The position numbers and the translations under genes were made by a program. From an uncultured Poribacteria bacterium (GTDB taxonomy: Bacteria; Poribacteria; WGA-4E; WGA-3G), in NCBI GenBank assembly GCA_951828385.1, contig OX639973.1, forward strand, positions 3,835,200 to 3,899,199: a stretch of DNA of 64,000 bases. The letters are read 5' to 3'. The notes under the pieces are model-generated. The model was not told where the DNA came from, did not search any database, and worked only from the letters and a program-made list of their open reading frames with translations. Of this stretch, positions 1-9,314 are shown in pieces. Position 1 is the first letter of the stretch, and each line of letters opens with the position of its first letter.

Positions 1-627
1 GGATTGACCGCAGAAGCATGGATATATTTTCAAGAACCACCGCAACCCCTCAGTTTTTGGTCAATTATTGGGCAAGAAGGGCGATTCAATCTGGTTATTC
101 ATGGTAATGGTGGCACGTTAGGTGCATGGGGATACGACGAAGATGCGAACGGAGGTCCAATAGTTGCCGGCGGTACACCACTGCCCAAAGAAGAATGGGT
201 GCACGTCACAGCAATTTATGATGCATCAGCGGGGAAAGGATTTAACGGAAAGGGCGGCAATTGGTGCTGCCCAGGTGGTCATCTCATCAAATCAGACAAG
301 CCATTTCGTATCGGCGGTATCATCTTCCAAGATCCGGAACAAGTGCGGTTTGGTGGGGAAAATGTGAAACTTCGGGGTTATATTGATGAAGTCCGAATTT
401 CCAATATCGTGCGATATGTCGGACCGGAGTGGGAGGTACCTAAAGGAAGATTCGAGGTCGATAAACATACCATTTCGCTGTGGCATTTCGATGAAGAAAC
501 CGGTTTTAACCGTTTCAAAGATGCGTCCGGAAATGGACATCATCTCTGGAGGAGCGGTGTTATTGGCAGTTTGGCTGTTGAAGCAGAAAGAAAACTCACA
601 ACCACATGGGGACAACTTAAGCGATGA
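1..627 (+). CDS. Secreted LamG/concanavalin A-like protein, C-terminal part (5' end outside window)
   Basis: The reading frame is open from the first base, so the gene starts before the window. The visible 208 residues form a laminin-G/pentraxin-like jellyroll: a start like LTAEAWIYF, a middle HVTAIYDAS strand pair, FRIGGI, then GYIDEVRISN and LWHFDE, which are the usual LamG strands. Such domains bind glycans or proteins outside the cell. The last residues, TTTWGQLKR, match a C-terminal motif found in three other secreted proteins of this window. The stop overlaps the next start (ATGA at 624-627), so the two genes are probably translationally coupled. The function beyond ligand binding is unknown. 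Confidence 0.85.
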   Translation, partial: GLTAEAWIYFQEPPQPLSFWSIIGQEGRFNLVIHGNGGTLGAWGYDEDANGGPIVAGGTPLPKEEWVHVTAIYDASAGKGFNGKGGNWCCPGGHLIKSDKPFRIGGIIFQDPEQVRFGGENVKLRGYIDEVRISNIVRYVGPEWEVPKGRFEVDKHTISLWHFDEETGFNRFKDASGNGHHLWRSGVIGSLAVEAERKLTTTWGQLKR

Positions 628-1559
628 AACAAAAACTTACCTATATTGTGTCGGGAACAATTATACTATTAGGATGCTTTCTGCTTACGGTAAACCTTTG
701 GGCACAAGCATCTGACGTTACGCACATTGCCTTCGTTTCTCGGCGAACAGGGAATAGTGACATCTACATTATGGATATAAAAGAAAAAAATATCCAAAAC
801 TTCACAAACCACCCAGCATGGGACTTTTCTCCAACCTTCTCGCCCAATGGCCGATGGATGGCTTATGTGTCCGACCGAGATATTTATCTGATGAATTTAG
901 CAGCAAAAGAGCGTCACCGGTTAACAGAAGGTCGGAGCCCTGACTGGTCCCCAGACGGTGAATCTATTGTCTTTGTCTCCAGTCGATCAGGTCAGTCTAA
1001 TATCTACAAAATGAATGTCAACGGCGAAGCGGTTCAACAACTGACAAACGAGGGAAGTAATGACAGTCCATCGTGGTCGCCGGACGGTGAATCAATTATT
1101 TTCAGTTCCAATCGGGATCACGGAATATTTTTGTCGGTCTACGTGATGACTGCCGATGGAAGAAGGCAAAGGAGGCTGGCAGACGGGAGCAGTCCGGCGT
1201 GGTCTCTCGATGGCAAACAGATTGCCTATATTTTAGATATTGCGGGAAGTGGCGTTTATGTTATGAACGCAGAAGGCAAAAACAGTCGGCGGTTGACACC
1301 GGAAAATACATGGAGCGAGAGTCCGGCGTGGTCACCGGACGGTCAATGGATTGCCTATGGAACAGAACTTGAAAACCCATGGGGAAACCAGAATCGAGAT
1401 TCAAATATTCATCTCATCAGTCCGATTGGTGGCAAATCACGGCAATTAACAGACCATCCTGCGCTGGATACTTTTCCGGTGTGGGTGCCTTCTGGTTTTC
1501 TCTCCGTTTCTCCAACTGTGAACACACAAACGACTTTGTGGGGCAAACTGAAGCAGTGA
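624..1559 (+). CDS. Secreted TolB-like (PD40) beta-propeller protein
   Basis: 311 residues with an N-terminal signal peptide (hydrophobic residues about 6-25, cleavage after NLWAQA). The rest is about six WD40-like/PD40 repeats of the type WSPDGxxIxFxSxR...IYxMNxxG, as in the C-terminal domain of TolB, so a six-bladed propeller acting outside the inner membrane is expected. There is no TolB N-terminal domain, so it is not TolB itself. The C-terminus TTLWGKLKQ carries the TT[TL]WGxLK motif seen in the upstream LamG protein. The 4-bp overlap with the LamG gene suggests the two work together. No enzymatic motif is seen. Confidence 0.9.
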   Translation: MKQKLTYIVSGTIILLGCFLLTVNLWAQASDVTHIAFVSRRTGNSDIYIMDIKEKNIQNFTNHPAWDFSPTFSPNGRWMAYVSDRDIYLMNLAAKERHRLTEGRSPDWSPDGESIVFVSSRSGQSNIYKMNVNGEAVQQLTNEGSNDSPSWSPDGESIIFSSNRDHGIFLSVYVMTADGRRQRRLADGSSPAWSLDGKQIAYILDIAGSGVYVMNAEGKNSRRLTPENTWSESPAWSPDGQWIAYGTELENPWGNQNRDSNIHLISPIGGKSRQLTDHPALDTFPVWVPSGFLSVSPTVNTQTTLWGKLKQ

Positions 1560-1664
1560 AAATAAGTATCACGTTTTTCATATTAGAAAGTTTGACTCCG
1601 ATTGATCTTGATTACGAAAGCTGCACCTCTTCGGGCATTTTTTAAACTGTTTCGCCCCTTTTTG

Positions 1665-1705
1665 TGCAATTTTGCGGCGTACTCGCCCAAATGCGACGTG
1701 CATTA
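1665..1705. repeat. Fragment of repeat family D
   Basis: About 40 bp (GCAATTTTGCGGCGTACTCG and CCCAAATGCGACGTGCATTA) match the reverse complement of part of 45545-45620 next to the sulfatase gene. It is a partial copy in intergenic DNA. No gene is seen in 1560-1880. Confidence 0.6.
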
Positions 1706-1815
1706 ACAGCCATCATACCAAGATTATGGACATATTTGGCATTGGCATGAAAATTGCTAACATATTAAACAACGCTGAGTAAACCATGGGAGAGCCTTTC
1801 TCCTTGGAGAAACAC

Positions 1816-1862
1816 GGAGCGATGCGATCGGCTTTCCCATATCTCACTTGCCGCATCGCTCC
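1816..1862. other. Hairpin with perfect 11-bp arms
   Basis: GGAGCGATGCG (1816-1826) and CGCATCGCTCC (1852-1862) are perfect inverted arms around a 25-nt loop. There is no following T-run, so it is not an obvious terminator. It may be a remnant of a small mobile element or an RNA structure. Confidence 0.5.
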
Positions 1863-1881
1863 ATCTATCAATCCGAAACAC

Positions 1882-2049
1882 TATATGCAACGCCAGTTTG
1901 ATTAATCATTTCGGTTGTGTTGCGGTTCTATTTTCGCATCACAGAGACATCAATTGTAGCACAAACTTCATAGTTTGTGGCGTATATGATGTCCATTAAC
2001 AGTGAACGCTACATAAGTCCAACATTTATCAAACTCACGTTATATGCAA
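1882..2049. mobile_element. MITE family A, copy 1, with 9-bp target duplication
   Basis: The core is 1891-2040, 150 bp. Its ends are imperfect inverted repeats (CGCCAGTTTGAT... and ...ATCAAACTCACGT). It is flanked by the direct repeat TATATGCAA at 1882-1890 and 2041-2049. The same core occurs at 44790-45354 and 53397-53545 with different flanking duplications. It contains the small palindrome with arms CACAAACT/AGTTTGTG. It encodes no protein, so it would have to be mobilised in trans. It ends 11 bp before the next gene and its right duplication supplies part of that gene's AAGGA ribosome-binding site. Confidence 0.75.
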
Positions 2050-2060
2050 GGAAAAAAATC

Positions 2061-2450
2061 ATGAAAAGATGGAAAGGTCTACTCCTCATACTCGCTTGTT
2101 TATCATATATCGGCTGTGCCACGCTTTTGACAGATCGGGAGTATATCTTGATCAATCGTCCAGTAGACGGGAAGGTAACTTTCCACGGCGAAATTTACTG
2201 GCTTCCAGAAAGTGCGGATATTCGGAAAATTGTGCTGCTCGGCTCTGGACAATTACAAAACATCGAAGTCCATGTTCGCGATGAGAGCAGACAATGGGAA
2301 CTCGTTAAGAAAGTACCCGGCGGTCGGCTTCCGTTTGAAATTCCACTCACTGCGGAGACAGATGCCGTCAAAATTGTGAAGCTTTCAAGAACAGCTAAGA
2401 GTCGCATTGAGACAATTCAGTTTTACACGGCTGCGGATAAAGAGGATTAA
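2061..2450 (+). CDS. Small lipoprotein of unknown function
   Basis: 129 residues. The start chosen is ATG 2061 (MKRWKG), 8 nt after AAGGA; an earlier in-frame ATG at 1977 lies inside a MITE and is unlikely. A lipoprotein signal is clear: a basic N-terminus, a hydrophobic stretch LLLILACLSY, and lipobox IGC with the modified Cys at about residue 18. The mature part has a short beta-rich domain (VHVRDESRQWELVKKVPGG, then FEIPLTAETDAVKIVKLS), resembling a discoidin-like ligand-binding strand set, but I cannot assign a family. The nearby MITE may have displaced the native promoter. Confidence 0.75.
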   Translation: MKRWKGLLLILACLSYIGCATLLTDREYILINRPVDGKVTFHGEIYWLPESADIRKIVLLGSGQLQNIEVHVRDESRQWELVKKVPGGRLPFEIPLTAETDAVKIVKLSRTAKSRIETIQFYTAADKED

Positions 2451-2476
2451 CAATATGCAAGGACTTGGAGGCTTTC

Positions 2477-2599
2477 ATGAAAACGCTTAGTTCTCTTTTA
2501 GGTCTAAACTTACGGATTTCCTATATCGCACTGATCGGTATTTTCTGTTTCCCTTGCCTTGTCTTTGGCGTTGAACCTATCGGAAATGAGACAGTTTGA
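2477..2599 (+). CDS. 40-residue orphan signal-peptide ORF (short peptide or gene remnant)
   Basis: ATG 2477 is preceded by TGGAGG with 5-6 nt spacing. The 40-residue product has a basic start (MKTLSSLLGLNLR), a hydrophobic core (ISYIALIGIFCFPCLVFG) and VEPIG after a plausible signal-peptidase site, then stops. It looks like the signal peptide of a longer exported protein cut short soon after the cleavage site. Either it is a genuine micro-peptide or the remains of a gene whose body was lost before the following 1117-residue protein. Confidence 0.4.
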   Translation: MKTLSSLLGLNLRISYIALIGIFCFPCLVFGVEPIGNETV

Positions 2600-2656
2600 T
2601 GGAGGCATAAACTTGAACATCTTCAGTTAATTCGTCCGTCCGGAGGAATACAACCG

Positions 2657-5600
2657 ATGAACACGTTAAAACGAGCGATTAACTTCATACTTGTAGCAAC
2701 TTGCGTCCTGAGTATGTCTGTGTTCTATGGGTGCGGCGCGGACAGCCTCGGACCCTACCAACCGCTCTTGCCCGCCATTGACAGCGAAGCGAAGTTCTCA
2801 AACAGATTTCAATTGGAAGAAGAACCCCAATTCTTCTATGATCTTTATGGTAAAGAAATCGTGGAAGGCAGCGAACTCACTAAATACACAGATCAGAAAG
2901 AATTTGACCAGAACGGTAAATTAGCTGTTGGGTGGGGCGGTCAACTCGATAGCCTTCGCTTCACGGCGCAACTGGACCGGACAATCATAGCTGAGGAATC
3001 TTTTCTCGGTAGACATACTGAGTTTATTATTGGCGATCACCTACGCCTCAAACCGGCTTCCCTGTTTCCAAACCGATATATTCTATACAAAAGTGAGTTT
3101 GATGGCCTTCGGTGGGACATCTCTTTCGCGCAGGAGCACCATCTTTTTAGCCTTATCCACTCACGGATTTCTAATCCAATTCAACTATCAGATAATCCAC
3201 CGGGGCAAATGCTCGGACAGGATCTTGGCCGCCGAAACGGGTTGAACGCAACGTCAGGTGTCAGGAACATTGAAAACGCACGGCTCGTCGGTTTTCGAGG
3301 ACAAGGACTTTTAGGCGGACTTTTCCGCGTCGGGTTTACTTATGTCAATTTGTATAAAGAACACCCGGAACGCCTTATTAACTCACTCATGGGGACCGTT
3401 GCCAATACACCGCCTGAAAGCATATCCGTTGTTTTTCGTGATGACTCGCCTGAGGACAATCATACGCTGGCATTCACAGATTTTCGTGCTTATGATCCGG
3501 ACGGACATAGCGATAATATCCAAGCCGGTGTCGGTGCAGCTGTCAAAAGCATGAAGATTACAATTGTTACACAAGCATTTGAAAAATTACCCTTTGCAGC
3601 TACAGCGAAAGGCGTTGAACCCGCCCTTCTCCCTGAAATGACGCACCAATTCGATGTTTTCGCTGACGAGCTTGTTCCGGTTGATCATGCCGGAGGGCCT
3701 TCCGAGATACGCGATTCTGTTGACGGGAAGTGGAGAATTGTCAGCGGCTTCAATAAAATGAAATACGATCTTATCCTGACGGATGAGAAGATTAACATTG
3801 ACCCGCGAACCGTCAAATCCGTTGTCTTTGAAATGGTTGTTGCAGGCGATTATAATATAGCGGTTATCGGCTTTAGTGAAGCAAACAGAGCAGCGTCAGA
3901 CCCGGAACTACAAGAGTGGATTAAAACCACAGATGGTCGCATTCAGATGCCGTATCGCGACATAATTGAGGCTCCGGGGAATTACGGTCAATCTCCCGAT
4001 TACATCAAAAACAGGAAAAAACTTGCTGACAATCCGACGCAATGGAAAGGTGAAGGGAGACCTCGGAAAATTCAGTACCGCTATGGTGCCGCACGTGCCG
4101 CGACGCTCTACGGTCTTGACCTTGAAGGGACTGTCGGCAACGTTTTCATCAGGGCACACTACTCTATTAATGGTAAATACAAACAGTACCCCACTATCCC
4201 GAAAGATAAAGTAGGATTTAGTCGCACCAAAACGACTGTTCAAGGGCCAGATGGTGAGGAAGAAACAGGTGTTTCTATTGATTTCAACAGCAGACTCCCA
4301 GTCGATGCAAATGGTATCCCGACATATTCGGAAACTGAGGGCGAACGTTTTGAAGCTTTTTTAGGCGGGGACGGCACAGATGAAGATGACACCGGGAAAC
4401 TTGGTAGAGAAACAGCATGGTTCGTCCAACTTAAGTCTCGCTTTAGCAAACTTCACTTAGAAGCGGTCTTGTATCATATTGACCCAGGCTACACAACCAA
4501 CTACCTGAATTGGGGTGCAAATCCGGACCGAGACCAAGTTTACACGCTTGAACGCGGCAGACAAAATGTACCTTTGGAAGATAGAATTGCAGAGGAACTC
4601 ACGCCATGGGACGAAACCAATTATGCACTGATTGAAGATGATGATGATGACGATGACCAGCCCGATGACGCTGATTTTGATGGCGTAATTCCACGTGCTG
4701 ATGACCGAGATCAGAACGGGATATTAGATTTTCAAGAAAATTTTCTTATTTTTGACGCGGACCCGCCTGTGTTTACCAACATTATTGATCTAAATAATAA
4801 CGGTATTGTTGATCCGATTGAGGATGATTTTGAACCAGAATACGAATACGGTATAGACCGTCAGGGGTATCACCTCAAAGCGAAATACGACCTACTCGCT
4901 AACCTCACTGTTCAAGTGGGTTGGTTAAACGAAAGCGAAATTTCAAGCCGACGGAAAAATAACGCTAAATACATACACGTTATTTATAAACGCGACATCC
5001 CCGATTTTGGCAGCTTTCACTTCCAAAATCGATTTGTCCGAGCGCAGGATGATATTCCAGATTACACCATTGCCCTACCTGTCGGAGAATTGGAGCCAAT
5101 CCACATTAATGACGAACTTGATTTTTATAACGCACGGGCGAATACAACAACCCTCCAATGCCTCTATACCGCAGTGCCAAACTTGACACTTGAAGCTAAA
5201 CTTCTGGTTCTCATGCAAAAACAGTTTGAACAAGATAAAGAAAAGGCACTTTTTACGGATATTGAATACGACCCGATATCAGAGAACTTTGAAACTGATG
5301 AACGCGTTGATTTTATGGTGCCAATTGAGCAGGTTCGGGTTTCCGGAGAGAGACATGACTATCCGTTCTATCCTGATCACGGCATCAACGCGCTTGACCC
5401 GACGGACACCGGTTTAATCTATAACGCTGCGAATTGGAAAAAACGCCGTTACCCCGAACGGAACATCCGTAATCAACTCACTATTCTGAAGGCGAAATAC
5501 GAGATTCCACTCGGTGAACTCCCTTATATCAACAAAATTATTGAGGGTTTAACGCTAACGCCGATGGTTAAGTACGTCTGGGACCGCGCTTTTGACCGAA

Positions 5601-6010
5601 CTGCTGAGGAAATTCCAAAAACACTCAACCCGGACCTGTTCCTTCCAACCGACGATCAACCGGTTGAATATTTGCGATTCAACCGTCGAAGTCGAGAGGA
5701 TATTCTCGGTGTTCGTCTTGATTATCAGTTTACGCAAAGATTAAGTATCATTGGCGGATTCCAATACCGGAAATTTTCCAACCGGGATAAAAACTTCGGG
5801 AACTACCTATGGACCTTCCCAGCTGACGTTGCTATTCCAAACCTATATCGCCCTGACCTGCGAACTCGTATTTTTGAAATCCAAGCCATCAGCAGAGGCT
5901 CCTGGCTCGGCTTCTATATCGTTATCCTTTCAGGTCACCGGAGAACCACGAACCTGTTTCAACGGACGACGAGTAATACAACGTTTGTTCGAGCGATGAT
6001 GGGTTTCTAA
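2657..6010 (+). CDS. Large lipoprotein/outer-membrane beta-barrel-like protein with Asp-rich insert
   Basis: 1117 residues; GGAGGA lies 9 nt before the ATG. Residues 1-26 form a lipoprotein-type signal (hydrophobic core, lipobox FYGC). The body is rich in alternating beta strands with aromatic ends, and the protein ends in Phe, as many outer-membrane barrels do. At about residues 655-735 there is a poly-Asp run followed by DFDGVIPRADDRDQNGILD and DLNNNGIVDPIEDD, which look like calcium-binding thrombospondin-3 or dockerin-like loops. I do not recognise a named family. A lipidated N-terminus plus a barrel-like tail is unusual. It converges with the next gene with a 4-bp overlap of coding ends. 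Confidence 0.8.
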   Translation: MNTLKRAINFILVATCVLSMSVFYGCGADSLGPYQPLLPAIDSEAKFSNRFQLEEEPQFFYDLYGKEIVEGSELTKYTDQKEFDQNGKLAVGWGGQLDSLRFTAQLDRTIIAEESFLGRHTEFIIGDHLRLKPASLFPNRYILYKSEFDGLRWDISFAQEHHLFSLIHSRISNPIQLSDNPPGQMLGQDLGRRNGLNATSGVRNIENARLVGFRGQGLLGGLFRVGFTYVNLYKEHPERLINSLMGTVANTPPESISVVFRDDSPEDNHTLAFTDFRAYDPDGHSDNIQAGVGAAVKSMKITIVTQAFEKLPFAATAKGVEPALLPEMTHQFDVFADELVPVDHAGGPSEIRDSVDGKWRIVSGFNKMKYDLILTDEKINIDPRTVKSVVFEMVVAGDYNIAVIGFSEANRAASDPELQEWIKTTDGRIQMPYRDIIEAPGNYGQSPDYIKNRKKLADNPTQWKGEGRPRKIQYRYGAARAATLYGLDLEGTVGNVFIRAHYSINGKYKQYPTIPKDKVGFSRTKTTVQGPDGEEETGVSIDFNSRLPVDANGIPTYSETEGERFEAFLGGDGTDEDDTGKLGRETAWFVQLKSRFSKLHLEAVLYHIDPGYTTNYLNWGANPDRDQVYTLERGRQNVPLEDRIAEELTPWDETNYALIEDDDDDDDQPDDADFDGVIPRADDRDQNGILDFQENFLIFDADPPVFTNIIDLNNNGIVDPIEDDFEPEYEYGIDRQGYHLKAKYDLLANLTVQVGWLNESEISSRRKNNAKYIHVIYKRDIPDFGSFHFQNRFVRAQDDIPDYTIALPVGELEPIHINDELDFYNARANTTTLQCLYTAVPNLTLEAKLLVLMQKQFEQDKEKALFTDIEYDPISENFETDERVDFMVPIEQVRVSGERHDYPFYPDHGINALDPTDTGLIYNAANWKKRRYPERNIRNQLTILKAKYEIPLGELPYINKIIEGLTLTPMVKYVWDRAFDRTAEEIPKTLNPDLFLPTDDQPVEYLRFNRRSREDILGVRLDYQFTQRLSIIGGFQYRKFSNRDKNFGNYLWTFPADVAIPNLYRPDLRTRIFEIQAISRGSWLGFYIVILSGHRRTTNLFQRTTSNTTFVRAMMGF

Positions 6011-9000
6011 TGTTTTGGGAAAAGCGTTCCCAACAGGCGTGTTACCGAACTGTTAACTGTCGGCGCAATGTGTAATTGATCCTGTAGATGTGCTCTGTAG
6101 GGTGTGGTGACCCCCAAAATGAAACGGGTAATCGTATCATCATCTGTAGAGAGGCAGATGCCAGTCCCTTCTGAAACCTCCTCCGATACGCGAATTTCGC
6201 CAGCTCTGATGCTAAGACTTGCCTGATGTTCCGTCCCTTTGATGCCGATTGTGCCTTCCCACCCTTTGTAAGTGTCGCTCTCGTTCAGTCGTTTCAAAAG
6301 TAGTGGGGAAAGTTCGCGAAGTAGCATCGGCAGATTGACGATCTTGAACATCCATACCCACCCCCATCCTGCATCCTCCGACGTGTACCCAAAGTTGTGG
6401 AACAGCTTTCTGACGTGATCCTTATCTCCTTCTGCTTCCGGCTCGTAACGAATCCGTTTATATTCACGCTTCACCAGTGCGTTATGCAACGTGCAGAGCA
6501 GTGCGGCACCGACCTCCGCAAGCAAACCTTCCGGATGTGTGGAACCTTCGGAAGGCACGGGTTTGAGACAGAATTCGGTGATGTGGACACTCTTTACCTT
6601 CTCATAGCATTGCGCTTGCACATACCCGAGCAGTTCTCCATCTTTCTCTGCGAGATAAATCAACCGAGTTTCCGAGGTTCTGCGCCTTTCGGCGCGTCTC
6701 GGTCTGCGTTCCACCCGGTCGGCATAAAATGCGTTGAGTACGCTTGCCATCGCGACCTCATCCCCAAGCGTGTAAGAACGGACGACTACACCCTCAACCA
6801 CTTTTGTCTGTTCGTGCCGCAACGCTTTGGTGAATTCTCGCGTCAATAGCCCGTCAACGAACCCAAAACTCCTGTACATGCCGTGGGCGTTGTTCTCCGG
6901 GTCGGTATGAAGAGAGATACAAGCGCGCTGGCGGACCAGTTCATGCGACATTGACGCACCGAATGCCCACCGCGCGAATCCCTTCCGGCGATATTTTGAC
7001 GAGGTATGTACCCAACTCACGTAAGTCCCCGGAACATGCGTGTTGTGAGGAAAATGGTGTGTATGGAGAATTACATTGCAAATGGCAACACGATCACCCG
7101 CAATGCTCGGATAGTGATATAAACCCCCATTGCGTTTGACATCCATCGTTAGGACAGGCGCGCCATTTTTGTCCGTGAGCTCTTTGTATGAGAACGCTTC
7201 GGCGGCTGGGTGCCCAATTTTTTCAAGTAAGTACCCAGTTTCGAGTTGGTATCTGTGATCCTGGTCGGGCGCGATCTCCACGAGCCGATCTACGACTTCG
7301 CTGCTTCCACCGTTACGAACCAACATCAGTACTGCCATTGCCACAAGTCCGTCGTCACCCGTTTCAACTGTTAGTCCCTTAAGCACTTTCACCGCTCGGT
7401 CATCGCAGCTATTGATTAGTTTTGCCGATGCAATCAGTCGTTCGTATCTGTCCGCCGCGTGTAGGGGCGAGGTCACCTCGTCCTTACACGCCGAAATCCG
7501 ATGCTCAGTGTCGTCAGTGATTTCGAGAAGGCTATCGATTGCATCGCTTCTGTCGCTTGTGTCCGCGGTTGTGTCCCGAATCATTGCGTTGAGGTATCCA
7601 CGGACCTCTGCCGCAAATTCGTCGCTGTTATTCGGAAACCGCAATGGAAGCCGATGGACAGTCGTGCCGATCTCTTCAAACCACGGAAACAGGTCCTCAC
7701 CGACCGCGCGACTGAGGTGATAGATCCGTCTATCCACCGGTGAGAAGGTTGTGTGCGGCATATTCTTTTCCGTATCGCTATCCTTTTCAGAGAATACCTC
7801 AGTAAGCCGGACAAACAGATCCTCACCATATTTCTCAAGGAGCGTCTTCAGTATCCAGATCGACTTGCGAGAGCGTTGCTCGTAAACCCTCGCGATGTCA
7901 ATCGGTTCTTCAGTTTCGGCGTTTTCACGAAATTGCCGCTCAGCCTCGGCGACCATCTCTGCTGCTTCTTTCTCAAATCCGAGTAATTTCATTGCCCAAA
8001 TACCAAAGAAGAACTGGAACCCATCAAAAAGAACACCCTTCGCCCTCCCAAACGGCGTTTTCTCGGCGATCAATCCACTCGCCTCAACACCGAGCAAATA
8101 GGCGAGTCTTGAGGGACTGACACACGCCCCGATTGTCATGACCGAATCCTCCCAACCGGAGCCATATTTATGAACACACGACGGAATCAGATCAATTTTC
8201 CATTCAATTTTCTCACCTTCAGGAAATTTCGAGAGCATCTCCTCCGTCAGTTTTTTAGCAAACGCCATACAGGTGTCCACACGGTCCTCGACGAACTGCG
8301 TATAGAAAATCTTGATCTTTCCGTCCTCTCTGATCTGTTCTTCGATCGGAATTTCATCGGGGATTATCTCTGTATCTGTTGTCAGAGAGGGTTTTTGCTG
8401 GGGTGTTTCTTCGCGGTTGGTTCCCAACCAATCGATGAATCGTCCAGATACACGGTGATTCTCCCATTGAAAGAGTTGTGTGTTGATTAATAGGACGCGT
8501 CCTGATCCAAAATCGAGACATGCCCCAACAGGTTCTCCTGTCTCGTTATGCTCAAGGAAAACGCTACCCTCCGCCGGAGCATCAAGGATACCGCAATACG
8601 TGAGCCCCAGATCATCGATTCCCAAACCATCGGTAATTTCGTGGTGAGTGAGGCAGAGGTCTTTCTTTGTATAACCCCGCAAAGGATTCGCGTCGGTATC
8701 CATTTCGCCTTGCCCTTCAGGTAACGGAAGAAATTGCGCACCGAAAAGAGAGGCAACCTGATTAATCCCCAATTCCGAAATCGGCTCACGGACATCTCGC
8801 TCGAACCGGCTTGTGCTGGCGGCTAAAAGCAGTCCACCGCCACTTTCTACAAACTCGCGGATCAGTTGGAGTTCTGCATCGGTGTATTTTAGCGATGTGT
8901 TGCTGCAAATCGTCAGTACATCGTAATTTTTTTGTAGGGGAGAGGTTACCTCGCCCTGACTGAGATAATCCCGGTTGTTCGTAGTTTGATAGATGCTGTC

Positions 9001-9081
9001 CGGCTCAATTTGTATCAATCCGTTTGACCAGCCGCTATCGCGTGAAGTATCCACTAAAATCCGAATACGCTCTTTTGTCAT
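6007..9081 (-). CDS. Multidomain protein: amidotransferase-like fold, M60-like region, two GNAT domains, SCP2-like tail
   Basis: 1024 residues. Residues 1-225 resemble a ThuA/class I glutamine-amidotransferase-like or DUF4350 fold (VLTICSNTSLKYTD, EFVESGGGLLLAAS, GSGRVLLIN). Residues 255-530 are like the C-terminal region of M60-type mucin peptidases, but no HExxH zinc site is present. A helical stretch (about 530-640) is HEAT-like. Two acetyltransferase domains follow: the first with SSKYRRKGFARWAF for CoA binding and MYRSFGF, the second ending at RKLFHNFGY. The last 110 residues resemble a sterol-carrier/SCP2 domain, as in Eis-type acetyltransferases. Two palindromic repeats lie in frame inside the gene, each coding for EVTSPL. 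The substrate is unknown. Confidence 0.75.
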   Translation of the reverse strand: MTKERIRILVDTSRDSGWSNGLIQIEPDSIYQTTNNRDYLSQGEVTSPLQKNYDVLTICSNTSLKYTDAELQLIREFVESGGGLLLAASTSRFERDVREPISELGINQVASLFGAQFLPLPEGQGEMDTDANPLRGYTKKDLCLTHHEITDGLGIDDLGLTYCGILDAPAEGSVFLEHNETGEPVGACLDFGSGRVLLINTQLFQWENHRVSGRFIDWLGTNREETPQQKPSLTTDTEIIPDEIPIEEQIREDGKIKIFYTQFVEDRVDTCMAFAKKLTEEMLSKFPEGEKIEWKIDLIPSCVHKYGSGWEDSVMTIGACVSPSRLAYLLGVEASGLIAEKTPFGRAKGVLFDGFQFFFGIWAMKLLGFEKEAAEMVAEAERQFRENAETEEPIDIARVYEQRSRKSIWILKTLLEKYGEDLFVRLTEVFSEKDSDTEKNMPHTTFSPVDRRIYHLSRAVGEDLFPWFEEIGTTVHRLPLRFPNNSDEFAAEVRGYLNAMIRDTTADTSDRSDAIDSLLEITDDTEHRISACKDEVTSPLHAADRYERLIASAKLINSCDDRAVKVLKGLTVETGDDGLVAMAVLMLVRNGGSSEVVDRLVEIAPDQDHRYQLETGYLLEKIGHPAAEAFSYKELTDKNGAPVLTMDVKRNGGLYHYPSIAGDRVAICNVILHTHHFPHNTHVPGTYVSWVHTSSKYRRKGFARWAFGASMSHELVRQRACISLHTDPENNAHGMYRSFGFVDGLLTREFTKALRHEQTKVVEGVVVRSYTLGDEVAMASVLNAFYADRVERRPRRAERRRTSETRLIYLAEKDGELLGYVQAQCYEKVKSVHITEFCLKPVPSEGSTHPEGLLAEVGAALLCTLHNALVKREYKRIRYEPEAEGDKDHVRKLFHNFGYTSEDAGWGWVWMFKIVNLPMLLRELSPLLLKRLNESDTYKGWEGTIGIKGTEHQASLSIRAGEIRVSEEVSEGTGICLSTDDDTITRFILGVTTPYRAHLQDQLHIAPTVNSSVTRLLGTLFPKH
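7459..7489. repeat. Palindromic repeat inside a coding sequence (copy 1)
   Basis: Near-perfect palindrome: GTGTAGGGGCGAGG on the left and CCTCGTCCTTACAC on the right. It is read in frame on the minus strand as KDEVTSPLH within the GNAT/SCP2 protein. It is the same unit as at 8934-8960 and 33765-33791. Confidence 0.75.
8934..8960. repeat. Palindromic repeat inside a coding sequence (copy 2)
   Basis: GTAGGGGAGAGGT then TACCTCGCCCTGAC. On the minus strand it encodes QGEVTSPLQ, the same reading frame as the copy at 7459-7489, so both insertions keep the host protein open. Confidence 0.7.
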
Positions 9082-9238
9082 TTGTCTTATTCCTTATTTA
9101 TCAGATTGGTCCTTGGGTTTGCTCATTAGCTTCACCTTAAGTTTGGGTTTTTGATTGGTTTAAATTTTGCTTCGGTACCATGATAATCAATTCCTTCTTC
9201 TATTCAACCATATTTACAGAACTTTCTTCAATTTTTTG

Positions 9239-9288
9239 TTGCAATCAGATAGATTGTTTGTTATAATGCTTTATAATGATTAATCATT
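9239..9288 (+). promoter_or_regulatory. Sigma70 promoter with a 14-bp palindromic operator for the R-M gene
   Basis: TTGCAA (9239-9244), a 17-bp spacer and TATAAT (9262-9267) form a near-consensus promoter. A perfect palindrome AATGATTAATCATT sits at 9275-9288, on the expected transcription start. The downstream protein begins with a MerR-like helix-turn-helix, so self-repression at this site is a reasonable guess. Confidence 0.65.
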
Positions 9289-9314
9289 GTAAAACATTAA
9301 CAGGAGATTCCACT

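Noticed and set aside
1977-2060. Upstream extension of the lipoprotein gene at 2061
   Set aside because: It would translate MITE A and hide the lipoprotein signal. The RBS fits ATG 2061.
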